A stretch of DNA of 64,000 nucleotides from JAOPZW01 sp963806015 (GCA_963806015.1 CAWDWM010000005.1:372001-436000); one strand, 5' to 3'. Positions 25,115 to 33,080 are shown, counted from the first letter of the stretch. Made by a program: numbers and translations. Notes: generated from the sequence alone by a model not told the origin.

Positions 25115-26151
25115 GGCGAAGCAACCGTAGAGGGCGATCCGGACAACCGGGCCGGGCGCAGCGCGTGCGCGGCGTCCAATGCGGCGTGGGTGCGCCCGAC
25201 GACGTCGCCCTCGACCGCCCGCGCGGCGAGCAGGATGGCCTGCGCGATGCCGCGGCGGCTGAAGCGCCCGTGGGGCACCACGCCGAGGCGCCGCAGCCCG
25301 AGCAGGTAGGCGCCGCCGGCGCTCTCGGGATCGATCACCTCGCGGAACTCGAGCAGCGCCGGGCGCAGCAGCAGGCCGCCGGCCTTGGCGCGCCGCGACG
25401 ACATCGCGACGTCACGGATCTGGCGCAGCATCTCTTCCGAGACGCCCTCCATCAGCTTCAGCGCGATGTTGCCGGTGAAGCCGTCGGTGACGACGACGTC
25501 GGCCTTGCCCGAGGTGACCTCGTTGCCCTCGATGTTGCCGACGAAGTCGAAGGTGCCGCCCTCGGCCATGCGGTCGCGCAGCGCGGCGTGCGCCTCGACG
25601 ACCAGCGGTGTGCCCTTGGTGGCCTCCTCGCCGATCGAGAGCAGGCCGACGCGCGGGCGCGCGATGCCGAGCACGACCTGGGCCAGGGCGGCGCCCATGA
25701 AGCCGAACTGGACGAGGTGCTCGGGGCGCACCTCGACGTTGGCGCCGACGTCGACGATCGTGACCGGGTGCCCCGGGACGGGCACCGGGATCGCCAGCGC
25801 CGGGCGGTGGATGCCCGTCGCGCGCTTGATGTTGAACAGGGCGGCAGCCAGCGCGGGGCCCGTGGAGCCGCCGCTGACGAAGGCGTCGGCGTCGCCCGCG
25901 GCCACCGCGCGGGTGGCGAGGACGATCGACGCATCGGGGGTCGCGCGGCTGGCACGCACGGGGTCGGGCGCCTTGGCGATGGAGACGGGGGCATCGACGA
26001 CCTCGATCCCCTCGGCCACCTCGCCGAACTCTTCGGCGGGACCGAAGAGCACGACGCGCACCCCCTGCTGGGCTGCGTCCGCCGCGCCCGCGGCGACTTC
26101 TGCGGGCCCGAGGTCGGCGCCGTTGGCGTCGACCGCGACCGTGATGGGCAT
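25111..26151 (-). CDS. plsX: Phosphate acyltransferase PlsX
   Basis: PlsX converts acyl-ACP to acyl-phosphate, the first step of phosphatidic acid synthesis with PlsY. The 346-residue protein starts ITVAVDANGADLGPAEV, where many homologues have DAMGGD, so the usual Met-Gly-Gly is Asn-Gly-Ala. It continues with AFVSGGSTGPALAAALF, RPALAIPVP, VDVGANVEVRPEHLVQFGFM, LLSIGEEATKGT, FVGNIEGNEV and VVVTDGFTGNIALKLMEGV. ATG 26151 has a -10 box TAGCCT (26159-26164) exactly 7 nt upstream, so plsX can be transcribed leaderless independently of rpmF. Confidence 0.94.
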   Translation of the reverse strand: MPITVAVDANGADLGPAEVAAGAADAAQQGVRVVLFGPAEEFGEVAEGIEVVDAPVSIAKAPDPVRASRATPDASIVLATRAVAAGDADAFVSGGSTGPALAAALFNIKRATGIHRPALAIPVPVPGHPVTIVDVGANVEVRPEHLVQFGFMGAALAQVVLGIARPRVGLLSIGEEATKGTPLVVEAHAALRDRMAEGGTFDFVGNIEGNEVTSGKADVVVTDGFTGNIALKLMEGVSEEMLRQIRDVAMSSRRAKAGGLLLRPALLEFREVIDPESAGGAYLLGLRRLGVVPHGRFSRRGIAQAILLAARAVEGDVVGRTHAALDAAHALRPARLSGSPSTVASP

Positions 26152-26174
26152 GGCCTGGAGGCTACTCAGCCGAG

Positions 26175-26375
26175 CTAATGCTCGTGGTCGTGCTCGTGGT
26201 CGTGCACGTGAACGACCTCACGGCCACCGTAGGAGCCACACGTCGGACAGACCCGATGCGGCAGGCGGGGGCTGTGGCACGTCGGGCAGGCGTTGTAGGT
26301 CGGCGCCGAGATCTTGTGCTGGGCGCGACGCTTCGCGGTGCGGGAGTGCGACTGCTTCTGCTTGGGGACGGCCAT
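26175..26375 (-). CDS. rpmF: Ribosomal protein bL32, zinc-type, with His/Asp-rich tail
   Basis: The 66-residue protein starts AVPKQKQSHSRTAKRRAQHK, the standard bL32 N-terminus, and has two CxxC knuckles (ACPTCHSPRLPHRVCPTCGS), so it is the zinc-binding C+ form. It ends with VVHVHDHEHDHEH, an alternating His/Asp/Glu tail that ordinary bL32 lacks and that could bind more metal. ATG 26375 is supported by homology, with a -10-like TACCCT 12 nt upstream. It heads the plsX-acpP-rnc-smc run. Confidence 0.95.
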   Translation of the reverse strand: MAVPKQKQSHSRTAKRRAQHKISAPTYNACPTCHSPRLPHRVCPTCGSYGGREVVHVHDHEHDHEH

Positions 26376-26431
26376 GAGCGACCGCGAAGGGTAGAGCATC
26401 GAGGGCGGGAGGGGTTGCTATCTCTGCGTGC

Positions 26432-27283
26432 ATGCAGGACGTCGTCATCCGCCCGATGCGCGAGGAGGACGTGGCCGGCGCCGACCGCGTCTGTCTCGAC
26501 GTGCTCTACACGACCTTCTCGGGCGAGGAAGAGGCCGTGCGAGCGGCCCGCCAGCACGCGCGCATCCGCCATCTGCTGGAGACCGACCCCGGTGGCAGCT
26601 GGGTGGCCGAGCAGGACGGGCGCGTGGCCGGCGTGGGGCTGGCGCTGATCCGCGAGGGCGTCTGGGGCTTCTCGCTCTTCGGCGTCGCGCAGGAGCTGCA
26701 GGGCACCGGCGTCGGTCGTGAGCTGTTCGCGCGCTGCTGGGAGTACGGCACCGGCGCGCGCGGGCACCTCATCCTCAGCTCGACCAACCCGAAGGCGATG
26801 GGCATCTACGCCCACACGGGTCTGCCGATCCGCCCCTGCGTGGCCGCGGCCGGCATCCCCGACGTCTCGCGCGCGCCCTCGGTGGACGGCGTCGTCGACG
26901 CGGGAGAGGCGGGGATCGCGGCGGCCGATGCCATCGGCCGCGGCCTGCGCGGCGCGGGGCACGGGCGCGACCTGCCGGTGCCGATGGCCCACGGGGCGCG
27001 GTTGCTGGTGTTCGAGGACCGCGCCTTCGCCCTGGCGCGCGAGAGCCAGATCATCCTGCTCGGCGCGCGCGACGAGCAGGCCGCCCAGCGGATGCTGTGG
27101 GCGCTGTTCGTCAGCGGCCCGCCGGGGGCCACGGTCAACGTCGACTTCCTCACCGCCGGGCAGGACTGGGCGCTGCCGGTGTGCCTGGCCGCGCGCCTGA
27201 TGCTCTCGCCCGACGGGCCGATGTTCGCGGGCGGACAGCTCGGGCCGCTGGCGCCCTACATCCCCAGCGGGGCGTACCTCTAG
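26432..27283 (+). CDS. GNAT acetyltransferase with extra C-terminal domain
   Basis: Residues 1 to about 150 form a GNAT domain: VVIRPMREEDVAGADRVC, WVAEQDGRVAGVGLALIR, then the acetyl-CoA loop FGVAQELQGTGVGRELFARC and STNPKAMGIYAHTGL. Residues about 185-283 form a second unit (RLLVFEDRAFALARESQIIL, ATVNVDFLTAGQDWALPVCL, MLSPDGPMFAGGQLGPLAPY), which looks like a degenerate GNAT repeat. The substrate is unknown. A -10-like TATCTC (26419-26424) lies 7 nt upstream, suggesting a leaderless transcript divergent from rpmF. Confidence 0.85.
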   Translation: MQDVVIRPMREEDVAGADRVCLDVLYTTFSGEEEAVRAARQHARIRHLLETDPGGSWVAEQDGRVAGVGLALIREGVWGFSLFGVAQELQGTGVGRELFARCWEYGTGARGHLILSSTNPKAMGIYAHTGLPIRPCVAAAGIPDVSRAPSVDGVVDAGEAGIAAADAIGRGLRGAGHGRDLPVPMAHGARLLVFEDRAFALARESQIILLGARDEQAAQRMLWALFVSGPPGATVNVDFLTAGQDWALPVCLAARLMLSPDGPMFAGGQLGPLAPYIPSGAYL

Positions 27284-27762
27284 GTACTACCGCAGGTCCG
27301 CGAGCCGGCGTCGCGGGCGAGCTGGTTGACGCGGGTGTCGTCGACCTTCTGGATGCGCTGCGCGGCGCGCTGCAGGGCGGCGGCGTCCTTGCTGCGCGCG
27401 GCCTCCTTCACCGCGGCCAGCGCGGGCTTGATCTGCTCGTTGGCCTGGCGCTTGAAGGCGTCGATCCAGCGCTGGGCCTTGACGCCGTCGGCGCCCTCGG
27501 GGCGCTTGACCGCGCTCAGCTGGGACACGCCGTCGTCGATCACGCGCCCCAGCTCATCGGCGAAGGCGACGAGCTCGTCGGTCGTCTTGGGCGACTTGCT
27601 CTCGATGGCCTTGACGCGGTCGTTGAACGTCGCGCAGACCTTGTCGACGTTCTTGCCGTAGGTGGCGCGGGTGGGGGCCGATGAGCCCCCGCACCCGGAG
27701 CCCAGAACGGCGAGGGCGGCGACGACCATCAGTGCGACGGCGCGCTGGCATGCTGCAGGCAT
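27280..27762 (-). CDS. Putative lipoprotein
   Basis: This secreted 160-residue protein has the lipobox LGSGC after the hydrophobic stretch AVALMVVAALAV, so it should be lipidated at Cys and held on the outer face of the membrane. The mature part is helical and charged (YGKNVDKVCATFNDRVKAIE, DELVAFADELGRVIDDGVSQ, WIDAFKRQANEQIKPALAAV) with a Cys near each end that may form a disulfide. The function is unknown. A -10-like TAGTCT (27772-27777) lies upstream, inside the coding region of the divergent acetyltransferase; ATG 27762 and GTG 27768 are both possible starts. Confidence 0.8.
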   Translation of the reverse strand: MPAACQRAVALMVVAALAVLGSGCGGSSAPTRATYGKNVDKVCATFNDRVKAIESKSPKTTDELVAFADELGRVIDDGVSQLSAVKRPEGADGVKAQRWIDAFKRQANEQIKPALAAVKEAARSKDAAALQRAAQRIQKVDDTRVNQLARDAGSRTCGST

Positions 27763-28333
27763 GGACACCCCAGACTATGTGTTGGAGGGCGAGCGGGTCG
27801 CTCTGGGCCCTCTGCGCAAGGACCTCGCCGACACCTACCGCCGCTGGGTGAACGACCTCGACGTGCGCAACGGGATCCTCAATCCCGGCCTCTATGCGCT
27901 CGAGGCCGAGGAGGCGTGGGTCGAGCAGGCGATCGCCGAATCCGCCGGGCGCCACCCCGAGCAGGCGGGCTTCACGATCTACGACCGCGCCGACGGCTCC
28001 CCGGTCGGCACCTCCGGGCTGCACGGCATCGACTGGCGCTACAGCCGCGCGACGTTCGGGATCGCCATCGGCGCCGGCCGCGGCCGCGGGCTGGGCACCG
28101 AGGCCACCCGCCTCACCCTCGACTGGGGCTTTCACATCCTCGGGCTGCAGAACGTGATGCTCACCGTGCTGCCGTCGAACGCGGCGGCCATCCGCGTCTA
28201 CGAGAAGGCCGGCTTCAAGCGCATCGGCGCGCGGCGCAATGCGCTCGTGCTGCTGGGCGAGCGCTGCGACGAGGTCTTCATGGACATCGTCGCCGACGAG
28301 TTCGACAGTCCCGTGCTGGCCGCCCGCCGCTGA
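27761..28333 (+). CDS. RimJ/RimL-type GNAT acetyltransferase
   Basis: The 190-residue protein resembles the ribosomal-protein/N-terminal acetyltransferase group: YVLEGERVALGPLRKDLAD, RRWVNDLDVRNGILNPGL, GFTIYDRADGSPVGTSGL, then AIGAGRGRGLGTEATRLTLD and LQNVMLTVLPSNAAAIRVYE. ATG 27761 is listed. GTG 27779 would also fit the family start (LEGERVxLGPL) and would remove the odd 2-base overlap with the divergent lipoprotein start. The acceptor is unknown. Confidence 0.85.
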   Translation: MDTPDYVLEGERVALGPLRKDLADTYRRWVNDLDVRNGILNPGLYALEAEEAWVEQAIAESAGRHPEQAGFTIYDRADGSPVGTSGLHGIDWRYSRATFGIAIGAGRGRGLGTEATRLTLDWGFHILGLQNVMLTVLPSNAAAIRVYEKAGFKRIGARRNALVLLGERCDEVFMDIVADEFDSPVLAARR

Positions 28334-28334
28334 G

Positions 28335-28850
28335 CTACTCGAAGCGCAGCTCGCGCAGCTTGGCCCACCGCGGGTCCGGTGCGCTCTCGTGCGCGTGGCC
28401 GGGATCGTCGTTGAGGCTCGCGCCGCACTCCGGGCACAGGCCCGCGCAGTCCACGCGGCACACGACCTGGTTGGGAAGCGTGAGCGCGTAGGCGTCGCGC
28501 GCCCACTGGGCGAGATCGAGCACGCCGGCCACCACGTACGGGCTGCTGAGCTCCTCCCCGCCGCCGACCTGGTCGACCTCGCGGGCGTCCACGTCGATCG
28601 AGGGCGAGGCGGGATCCAGGCAGCGCATGCACGGCCCGACGAGCGCCGCGGCGAAGCGCAGCCGCAGCGCGTAGCCGTCGTGGGTCATGCGCGAGATGTC
28701 GAGCGTGACGTCGATCCGGGCGGGGTCCACGGCGTACTCGGTGCCCGCGAACTCGAAGGGCTCGAGCGTCACTGCGAGCATGAGCCGACGACCCTCTCCA
28801 CTGGAGAGGTTGAGCTTGGCGAGATCGAAGCTGTCGGTGAGCGCCGCCAT
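28335..28850 (-). CDS. yceD: YceD/DUF177 family protein
   Basis: The 171-residue DUF177 protein normally precedes rpmF and is linked to 23S rRNA or large-subunit metabolism. Visible features are FDLAKLNLSSGEGRRLML, ISRMTHDGYALRLRFAA, a first Cys pair (GPCMRCLD) and the terminal knuckle CRVDCAGLCPECGASLNDDP. Here the neighbouring rpmF is 2 kb away, separated by three unrelated genes. ATG 28850 has a -10 box TACCCT (28858-28863) exactly 7 nt upstream. Confidence 0.92.
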   Translation of the reverse strand: MAALTDSFDLAKLNLSSGEGRRLMLAVTLEPFEFAGTEYAVDPARIDVTLDISRMTHDGYALRLRFAAALVGPCMRCLDPASPSIDVDAREVDQVGGGEELSSPYVVAGVLDLAQWARDAYALTLPNQVVCRVDCAGLCPECGASLNDDPGHAHESAPDPRWAKLRELRFE

Positions 28851-28857
28851 GCTTTCG

Positions 28858-28867
28858 AGGGTAGATG
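28858..28867. promoter_or_regulatory. Overlapping divergent -10 boxes of yceD and the alcohol dehydrogenase gene
   Basis: TACCCT on the minus strand (28858-28863) and TAGATG on the plus strand (28862-28867) share two base pairs. Each is 7-8 nt from its start codon. RNA polymerase could not open both at once, so the two promoters should compete. Confidence 0.55.
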
Positions 28868-28875
28868 ATGTGGCG

Positions 28876-29865
28876 GTGCGAGCCATGGTCCTCGACGAGC
28901 CCGGTCGACCGCTGCAGGCGCGCGAGCTGCCCGATCCGCAGCTCGACCCCTCGCGTCCCGGGGAGGTCCTCGTCGAGGTCCACGCCTGCGGCGTGTGCCG
29001 CACCGACCTGCACATCCGCGACGGGGAGGTGCGCGGCTCGAAGCTCCCGGTGATCCCGGGCCATCAGATCGTCGCCACCGTGCTGGCGGCGGGCCCGGAG
29101 GCCGCGCACGCGCCGGGGACGCGCGTGGGCATCCCGTGGCTGGGCTGGACCGACGGGACGTGCCGCTTCTGCACCAGCGGGCGCGAGAACCTCTGCGAGC
29201 GCGCAGCGTTCACCGGCCTGGACCGCGACGGCGGCTACGCGACCCTGGCCGTGGCCGACGCGCGCTACGCGTTCGCGCTGCCCGAGGGCTTCGGCGACCT
29301 CGAGGCCGCGCCCCTGCTGTGCGCGGGGCTCATCGGCCACCGTGCGCTGCGGATGACCGGCGACGGGCAGCGCCTCGGGCTCTACGGCTTCGGCGCCAGC
29401 GCGCACATCGTCTGTCAGGTCGCGCGCCATCAGGGCCGGCGCGTCTTCGCGTTCACCCGCGCCGACGACGAGGCCTCGCAGGCCTTCGCGCTGGAGCTCG
29501 GGTGCGAGTGGGCGGGCGACGCGCTGGGGCCCGCGCCCGAGGAGCTCGACGCGGCGATCATCTTCGCCCCTGTGGGCGCCCTCGTGCCCGCCGCGCTGCG
29601 CGCGGTGGGGCGCGGCGGCGTCGTCGTGTGCGCGGGCATCCACATGAGCGACATCCCTGCCTTCCCGTACGAGATCCTCTGGGGCGAGCGCGTACTGCGC
29701 TCGGTGGCCAACCTCACGCGCGGCGACGCCGTCGAGTTCCTGGACCTCGCACCGCGGGTGCCCGTGCGCACGCACGTGACGACCTTCGCGCTGCAGGAGG
29801 CCGAGGCGGCGCTGGACGCGGTGCGCGCCGGGGCGATCGAGGGGGCGGCGGTGGTGATCCCCTAG
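28876..29865 (+). CDS. Zinc-dependent alcohol dehydrogenase (MDR family)
   Basis: This 329-residue medium-chain dehydrogenase has VHACGVCRTDLHIRDGE with the catalytic zinc Cys, GHQIVATVLA (His), and a nucleotide-binding fold GLYGFGASAHIVCQVARHQG. Other boxes are APLLCAGLIGHRALR and CAGIHMSDIPAFPY. In the structural-zinc loop the sequence is GWTDGTCRFCTSGRENLC. Relatives usually have four Cys there; the first position is Asp, so this zinc site is probably altered. GTG 28876 (VRAMVLDEPG) is chosen because a -10 box lies 8 nt upstream; GTG 28870 with a GAGGG site is the alternative. Confidence 0.88.
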   Translation: MRAMVLDEPGRPLQARELPDPQLDPSRPGEVLVEVHACGVCRTDLHIRDGEVRGSKLPVIPGHQIVATVLAAGPEAAHAPGTRVGIPWLGWTDGTCRFCTSGRENLCERAAFTGLDRDGGYATLAVADARYAFALPEGFGDLEAAPLLCAGLIGHRALRMTGDGQRLGLYGFGASAHIVCQVARHQGRRVFAFTRADDEASQAFALELGCEWAGDALGPAPEELDAAIIFAPVGALVPAALRAVGRGGVVVCAGIHMSDIPAFPYEILWGERVLRSVANLTRGDAVEFLDLAPRVPVRTHVTTFALQEAEAALDAVRAGAIEGAAVVIP

Positions 29866-29876
29866 CCTCCCGTCCC

Positions 29877-30215
29877 ATGACGCAATCACGGGTCGAGCTG
29901 CTGTTCTGGGACGGCTGCCCGTCGCACCCGCAGGCCCTCGAGGAGCTGCGCGCGGCGATGGCAGAGCTCGGGCTCGATCCCGACCAGGTCCTCGTGCGCG
30001 AGGTCGACACCGAGCAGGGCGCCGATCGCGAGCGCTTCGTGGGGTCGCCCACGATCCGCATCGACGGCGTCGACGTGCAGGACCCCGGCGAGGAGCCGGT
30101 GGGTCTGACCTGCCGCGTCTACCATCGCCGCGACGGCCGCGTCTCCCCCGTCCCGGACCCCGCCGACCTGCGCGACGCCCTGCGCGGCGCGCTGACCACG
30201 AGGAGCCCTCGATGA
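29877..30215 (+). CDS. Small thioredoxin-fold-like protein
   Basis: The 112-residue protein starts VELLFWDGCPSHPQALEELR, a strand followed by a C-P turn where thioredoxins carry their redox Cys, and continues with FVGSPTIRIDGVDVQDPGEE and GLTCRVYHRRDGRVSP. Only the single N-terminal Cys and one later Cys are present, so it is not a classic CxxC oxidoreductase. The FVGSPTIRIDG box matches the cis-Pro loop of thioredoxin-like proteins. The -10 TAGCCT reuses the stop codon of the dehydrogenase gene. It overlaps the next gene by 4 nt. Confidence 0.75.
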   Translation: MTQSRVELLFWDGCPSHPQALEELRAAMAELGLDPDQVLVREVDTEQGADRERFVGSPTIRIDGVDVQDPGEEPVGLTCRVYHRRDGRVSPVPDPADLRDALRGALTTRSPR

Positions 30216-30730
30216 GCACCGACATCGGAACCAACGCCCCCACCTTCACCCTGCCCGACACCGAGGGCGCCGAGCACTCGCCGGGCGATGCCCCCGCGAC
30301 GCTCGTCGTCTTCACCTGCAACCACTGCCCTTACGCGCTGGCCTGGCACGACCGCATCCTCGCGGTGGCGCGGGACTACCCCGACGTGAAGGTCCTCGCC
30401 GTCAGCTCCAACGACGCCGAGCGCTACCCGCGCGACTCGTTCGAGGCGATGCGCGAGCGGGTCGCCGCCGACGGCGGCTGGCCGCTGCCCTACCTCTACG
30501 ACGAGAGCCAGGAGGTGGCCCGCGCGTTCGACGCCAAGACGACGCCCGACTGCTTCCTGATCGACGCCGAGGGCCGCATCGTCTATCGCGGCGCACCCGA
30601 CGCCGACCACCAGGACCCGTCGCTCAACGCCGCGTGGCTGCGCGGCGCGATCGACGCGGTGCTGGCGGGCGCCGTGCCCGACCCGGCCGAGACCAAGCCG
30701 GTGGGCTGCTCGATCAAGTGGAGGCAGTGA
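30212..30730 (+). CDS. Redoxin/thioredoxin-family protein (AhpC-TSA-like)
   Basis: The 172-residue cytoplasmic redoxin has FTLPDTEGAEHSPGDAPATL, then VVFTCNHCPYALAWHDRI with a C-x-x-C redox pair. VLAVSSNDAERYPRDSFEAM and TTPDCFLIDAEGRIVYRG hold the cis-Pro and a third Cys. The layout matches the redoxin group with the CNHCPYA signature, thought to reduce thiols or peroxides. No signal peptide is seen. It is the last gene of the run that starts with the alcohol dehydrogenase, and its 3' end overlaps the convergent permease gene by 17 bp. Confidence 0.85.
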   Translation: MSTDIGTNAPTFTLPDTEGAEHSPGDAPATLVVFTCNHCPYALAWHDRILAVARDYPDVKVLAVSSNDAERYPRDSFEAMRERVAADGGWPLPYLYDESQEVARAFDAKTTPDCFLIDAEGRIVYRGAPDADHQDPSLNAAWLRGAIDAVLAGAVPDPAETKPVGCSIKWRQ

Positions 30731-31463
30731 TCACGCCGGCGACGATGCTCGCCGTGCCCGCGGCCACCACGATGGCCAGCAGCAGCGGCTCGTAGCGCCG
30801 GCCGTCGATCCGCGCGAAGGCGCGCTGTCCGACCGCGTGGCCGGCGACCACGCACACGAGCGCGGCGGCGAGCGCGCCCCAGTCCACCTCGACGTCGGAA
30901 CCGGCCAGCACCGGGGCCAGGACGACGGCGGCGATGATCCCCAGGCCCAGGAAGGCGGCGCTCAGCGAGTCGCGGATCGCGGCCGGCCCCAGCCCGCGGT
31001 GCGCGAACCACAGCGCGATCGGCGGCCCGTTGACGCCCGCCGACGTGCTCAGCGCGCCCGTGGCGAAGCCGAGGGCCAGCCGCGCGCGCGGATCGCCGGG
31101 GGTCGGCGTCGCCGCCTCGTGGCGCGCCCTGGCCCGCAGCGCCGCCGCGCCGATGACCGCGACGCCGACCGCGATCTGCAGCACCGACCTGGGCAGCGCG
31201 CGCAGGATCAGCACGCCGCACACGGCGCCCGGGATCGAGGCGATGAGGAGCGGGCGGACCTCGCCCCACGCCACGCGCGGGCGCCGGCGCTCGCCGAACA
31301 GCACGAGCCCGTTGAGGGCGAGCCCGAGCACGGTGATGGCCACCACCGCGCTCTCCGGCTCCAGCAAGGCGAACACCGCCGGGCTGAGGACGAGCGCGAA
31401 CCCGAGGCCGGTCGCGGCCTGGACGATGGCCGCGGCCAGCGCCACGACCGCGAGCAGGAGCAT
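30714..31463 (-). CDS. TauE/SafE-family membrane permease
   Basis: This 249-residue membrane protein has about seven or eight hydrophobic segments and an internal repeat. Each half has the family pattern: ATGLGFALVLSPAVFAL in the first and GALSTSAGVNGPPIALWF in the second. Related proteins export sulfite, sulfoacetate or other organosulfur anions; the substrate is open. It directly follows the acyl-CoA synthetase gene with no gap, so the two are probably co-transcribed. Confidence 0.88.
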   Translation of the reverse strand: MLLLAVVALAAAIVQAATGLGFALVLSPAVFALLEPESAVVAITVLGLALNGLVLFGERRRPRVAWGEVRPLLIASIPGAVCGVLILRALPRSVLQIAVGVAVIGAAALRARARHEAATPTPGDPRARLALGFATGALSTSAGVNGPPIALWFAHRGLGPAAIRDSLSAAFLGLGIIAAVVLAPVLAGSDVEVDWGALAAALVCVVAGHAVGQRAFARIDGRRYEPLLLAIVVAAGTASIVAGVITAST

Positions 31464-33080
31464 TCAGTCGCGCTCGGACAGCTCGCGCTTGAGCACCTTG
31501 CCCGTGGCGTTGCGCGGCAGCTCGTCGAGGAACTCGATCTCGCGGGGGACCTTGTAGCGGGCGAGGTTGGCCTTGACGTGGTCCTTGAGCTCGTCCACGT
31601 CGGCCGTCGCGCCGTCCGAGCGCACGACGAACGCCTTCAGGCGCTGGCCGAACTGCTCGTCGGGCACGCCGATCACGGCCACCTCGTCCACGGCGGCGTG
31701 GTCGGCGAGCAGGTCCTCGATCTCGCGCGGGAACACGTTCTCGCCGCCCGACACGATCATCTCGTCGTCGCGCCCGTCGATGAACAGGCGCCCGCCCGCA
31801 TCGAAGTGCCCGACGTCGCCCGAGGACAGCAGACCGCCGACGTTCTGCTTGCCGCCGCCTCCGGTGTAGCCCTCGAAGGCCATCTCGTTGCCGACGAAGA
31901 TCCGCCCGGTCTCCCCGTCGCCGACGACGTTGCCCTCCGCGTCGAGGAGCTTGACGACGGTCCCGCGCGGCGGGCGCCCGGCGGTGCCCGGCGCGGCGCG
32001 CAGGTCCTCGGGGGTGGCGATGGTCGCCCACGCCACCTCGGTCGAGCCGTAGAGGTTGTAGAGGACGTCGCCGAAGCGGTCCATGACCTTCACCGCCAGC
32101 TCGCCCGGCAGGACGCTGCCGCTGGCGGCGATCACGCGCAGGGCGTCGAGGTCGTACTTGTCGATCGTCTCGGCGGGCAGCTCCATGATCCGGCTCAGCA
32201 TCACCGGGACGACGACGAGCGCCGTGCACTCGTGCTGGGCGGTGGCGCTGAGCGTGTCCTCGGGATCGAACTTGCGCCGCAGCACCAGCGTCGAGCCCAG
32301 GCCCATGCCGAGCGTGAAGTGCACGAAGCCCCAGGAGTGGAACATCGGCGCGGCGATCATCGTCGGCTCGCCCGCGCGCAGCGGGATCTTCGAGAACAGC
32401 GCGGCCGCCGGGTCCAGCGACTCGGGCTGCTTGCGCTGCGCGCCCTTGGGCGAGCCCGTGGTGCCGCTGGTCAGGATCACCACGCGCCCCTTGTTCTCGG
32501 GCGCGACGACGTCGTCGGGGTCGCCGGCGGCGATCAGGTCCTCGAGCAGCGGGTCCTTGGGCTTCTCGCCGCCGTCGTGCCACGCGATGAAGCGCTTGCG
32601 CCGCTGCCCGGCCTCGTGCGTGAGGCCTTCGAACTCCGCGTCGTAGATGAGCGCGACCGGCTTCTCGCGCTTGACCACCTCGGTGATCTGCGGTCCCGCG
32701 AAGGCGGTGTTGAGGTACAGCGCGTGGGCGCCGAGCTTCGAGCAGGCCACGGTCGTGTCGATGAAGCCGCGGTGGTTGCGGATCATGATGGCCACGGCGT
32801 CGCCCTCCTTGACGCCGGCGTCTGACAGCGAGTGGGCCAGGGCGTTGGTGCGCCGGTGGACCTCCTCGAAGGTCAGCGTCCCCAGCTCGTCGATGATCGC
32901 CGTGGCGTCCGGGTCGCGGATGGCGGAGGCGGTGTAGCCGGCGGCAGGCGTCGGCCCCCAGCGGCGCAGCGCGTTGGCGATCCGCAGCGCCTTGTCGGGG
33001 CGGGTCGGGCGCAGGATGCCGACCTCGGCCAGGGTCCGCGCGGTGAACAGCTTCTGGGTGACCTGGGACAGGAGTTGCAC
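31464..33080 (-). CDS. AMP-forming acyl-CoA synthetase (long-chain fatty acid ligase-like)
   Basis: The 538-residue ANL-superfamily enzyme activates a carboxylate with ATP and CoA. Motifs are ILTSGTTGSPKGAQRKQP (P-loop), YNLYGSTEVAWATIATPED (adenine motif), LSSGDVGHFDAGGRLFIDGR, DDEMIVSGGENVFPREIE (hinge) and the catalytic Lys region RNATGKVLKREL. It resembles FadD-like ligases for fatty acids or lipid-like acids. GTG 33080 is chosen because a -10 box TAGCTT (33088-33093) lies exactly 7 nt upstream, giving VQLLSQVTQKLF as N-terminus; ATG 33125 upstream is less likely. Nothing else is evident in the 197 bp before it. Confidence 0.9.
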   Translation of the reverse strand: MQLLSQVTQKLFTARTLAEVGILRPTRPDKALRIANALRRWGPTPAAGYTASAIRDPDATAIIDELGTLTFEEVHRRTNALAHSLSDAGVKEGDAVAIMIRNHRGFIDTTVACSKLGAHALYLNTAFAGPQITEVVKREKPVALIYDAEFEGLTHEAGQRRKRFIAWHDGGEKPKDPLLEDLIAAGDPDDVVAPENKGRVVILTSGTTGSPKGAQRKQPESLDPAAALFSKIPLRAGEPTMIAAPMFHSWGFVHFTLGMGLGSTLVLRRKFDPEDTLSATAQHECTALVVVPVMLSRIMELPAETIDKYDLDALRVIAASGSVLPGELAVKVMDRFGDVLYNLYGSTEVAWATIATPEDLRAAPGTAGRPPRGTVVKLLDAEGNVVGDGETGRIFVGNEMAFEGYTGGGGKQNVGGLLSSGDVGHFDAGGRLFIDGRDDEMIVSGGENVFPREIEDLLADHAAVDEVAVIGVPDEQFGQRLKAFVVRSDGATADVDELKDHVKANLARYKVPREIEFLDELPRNATGKVLKRELSERD

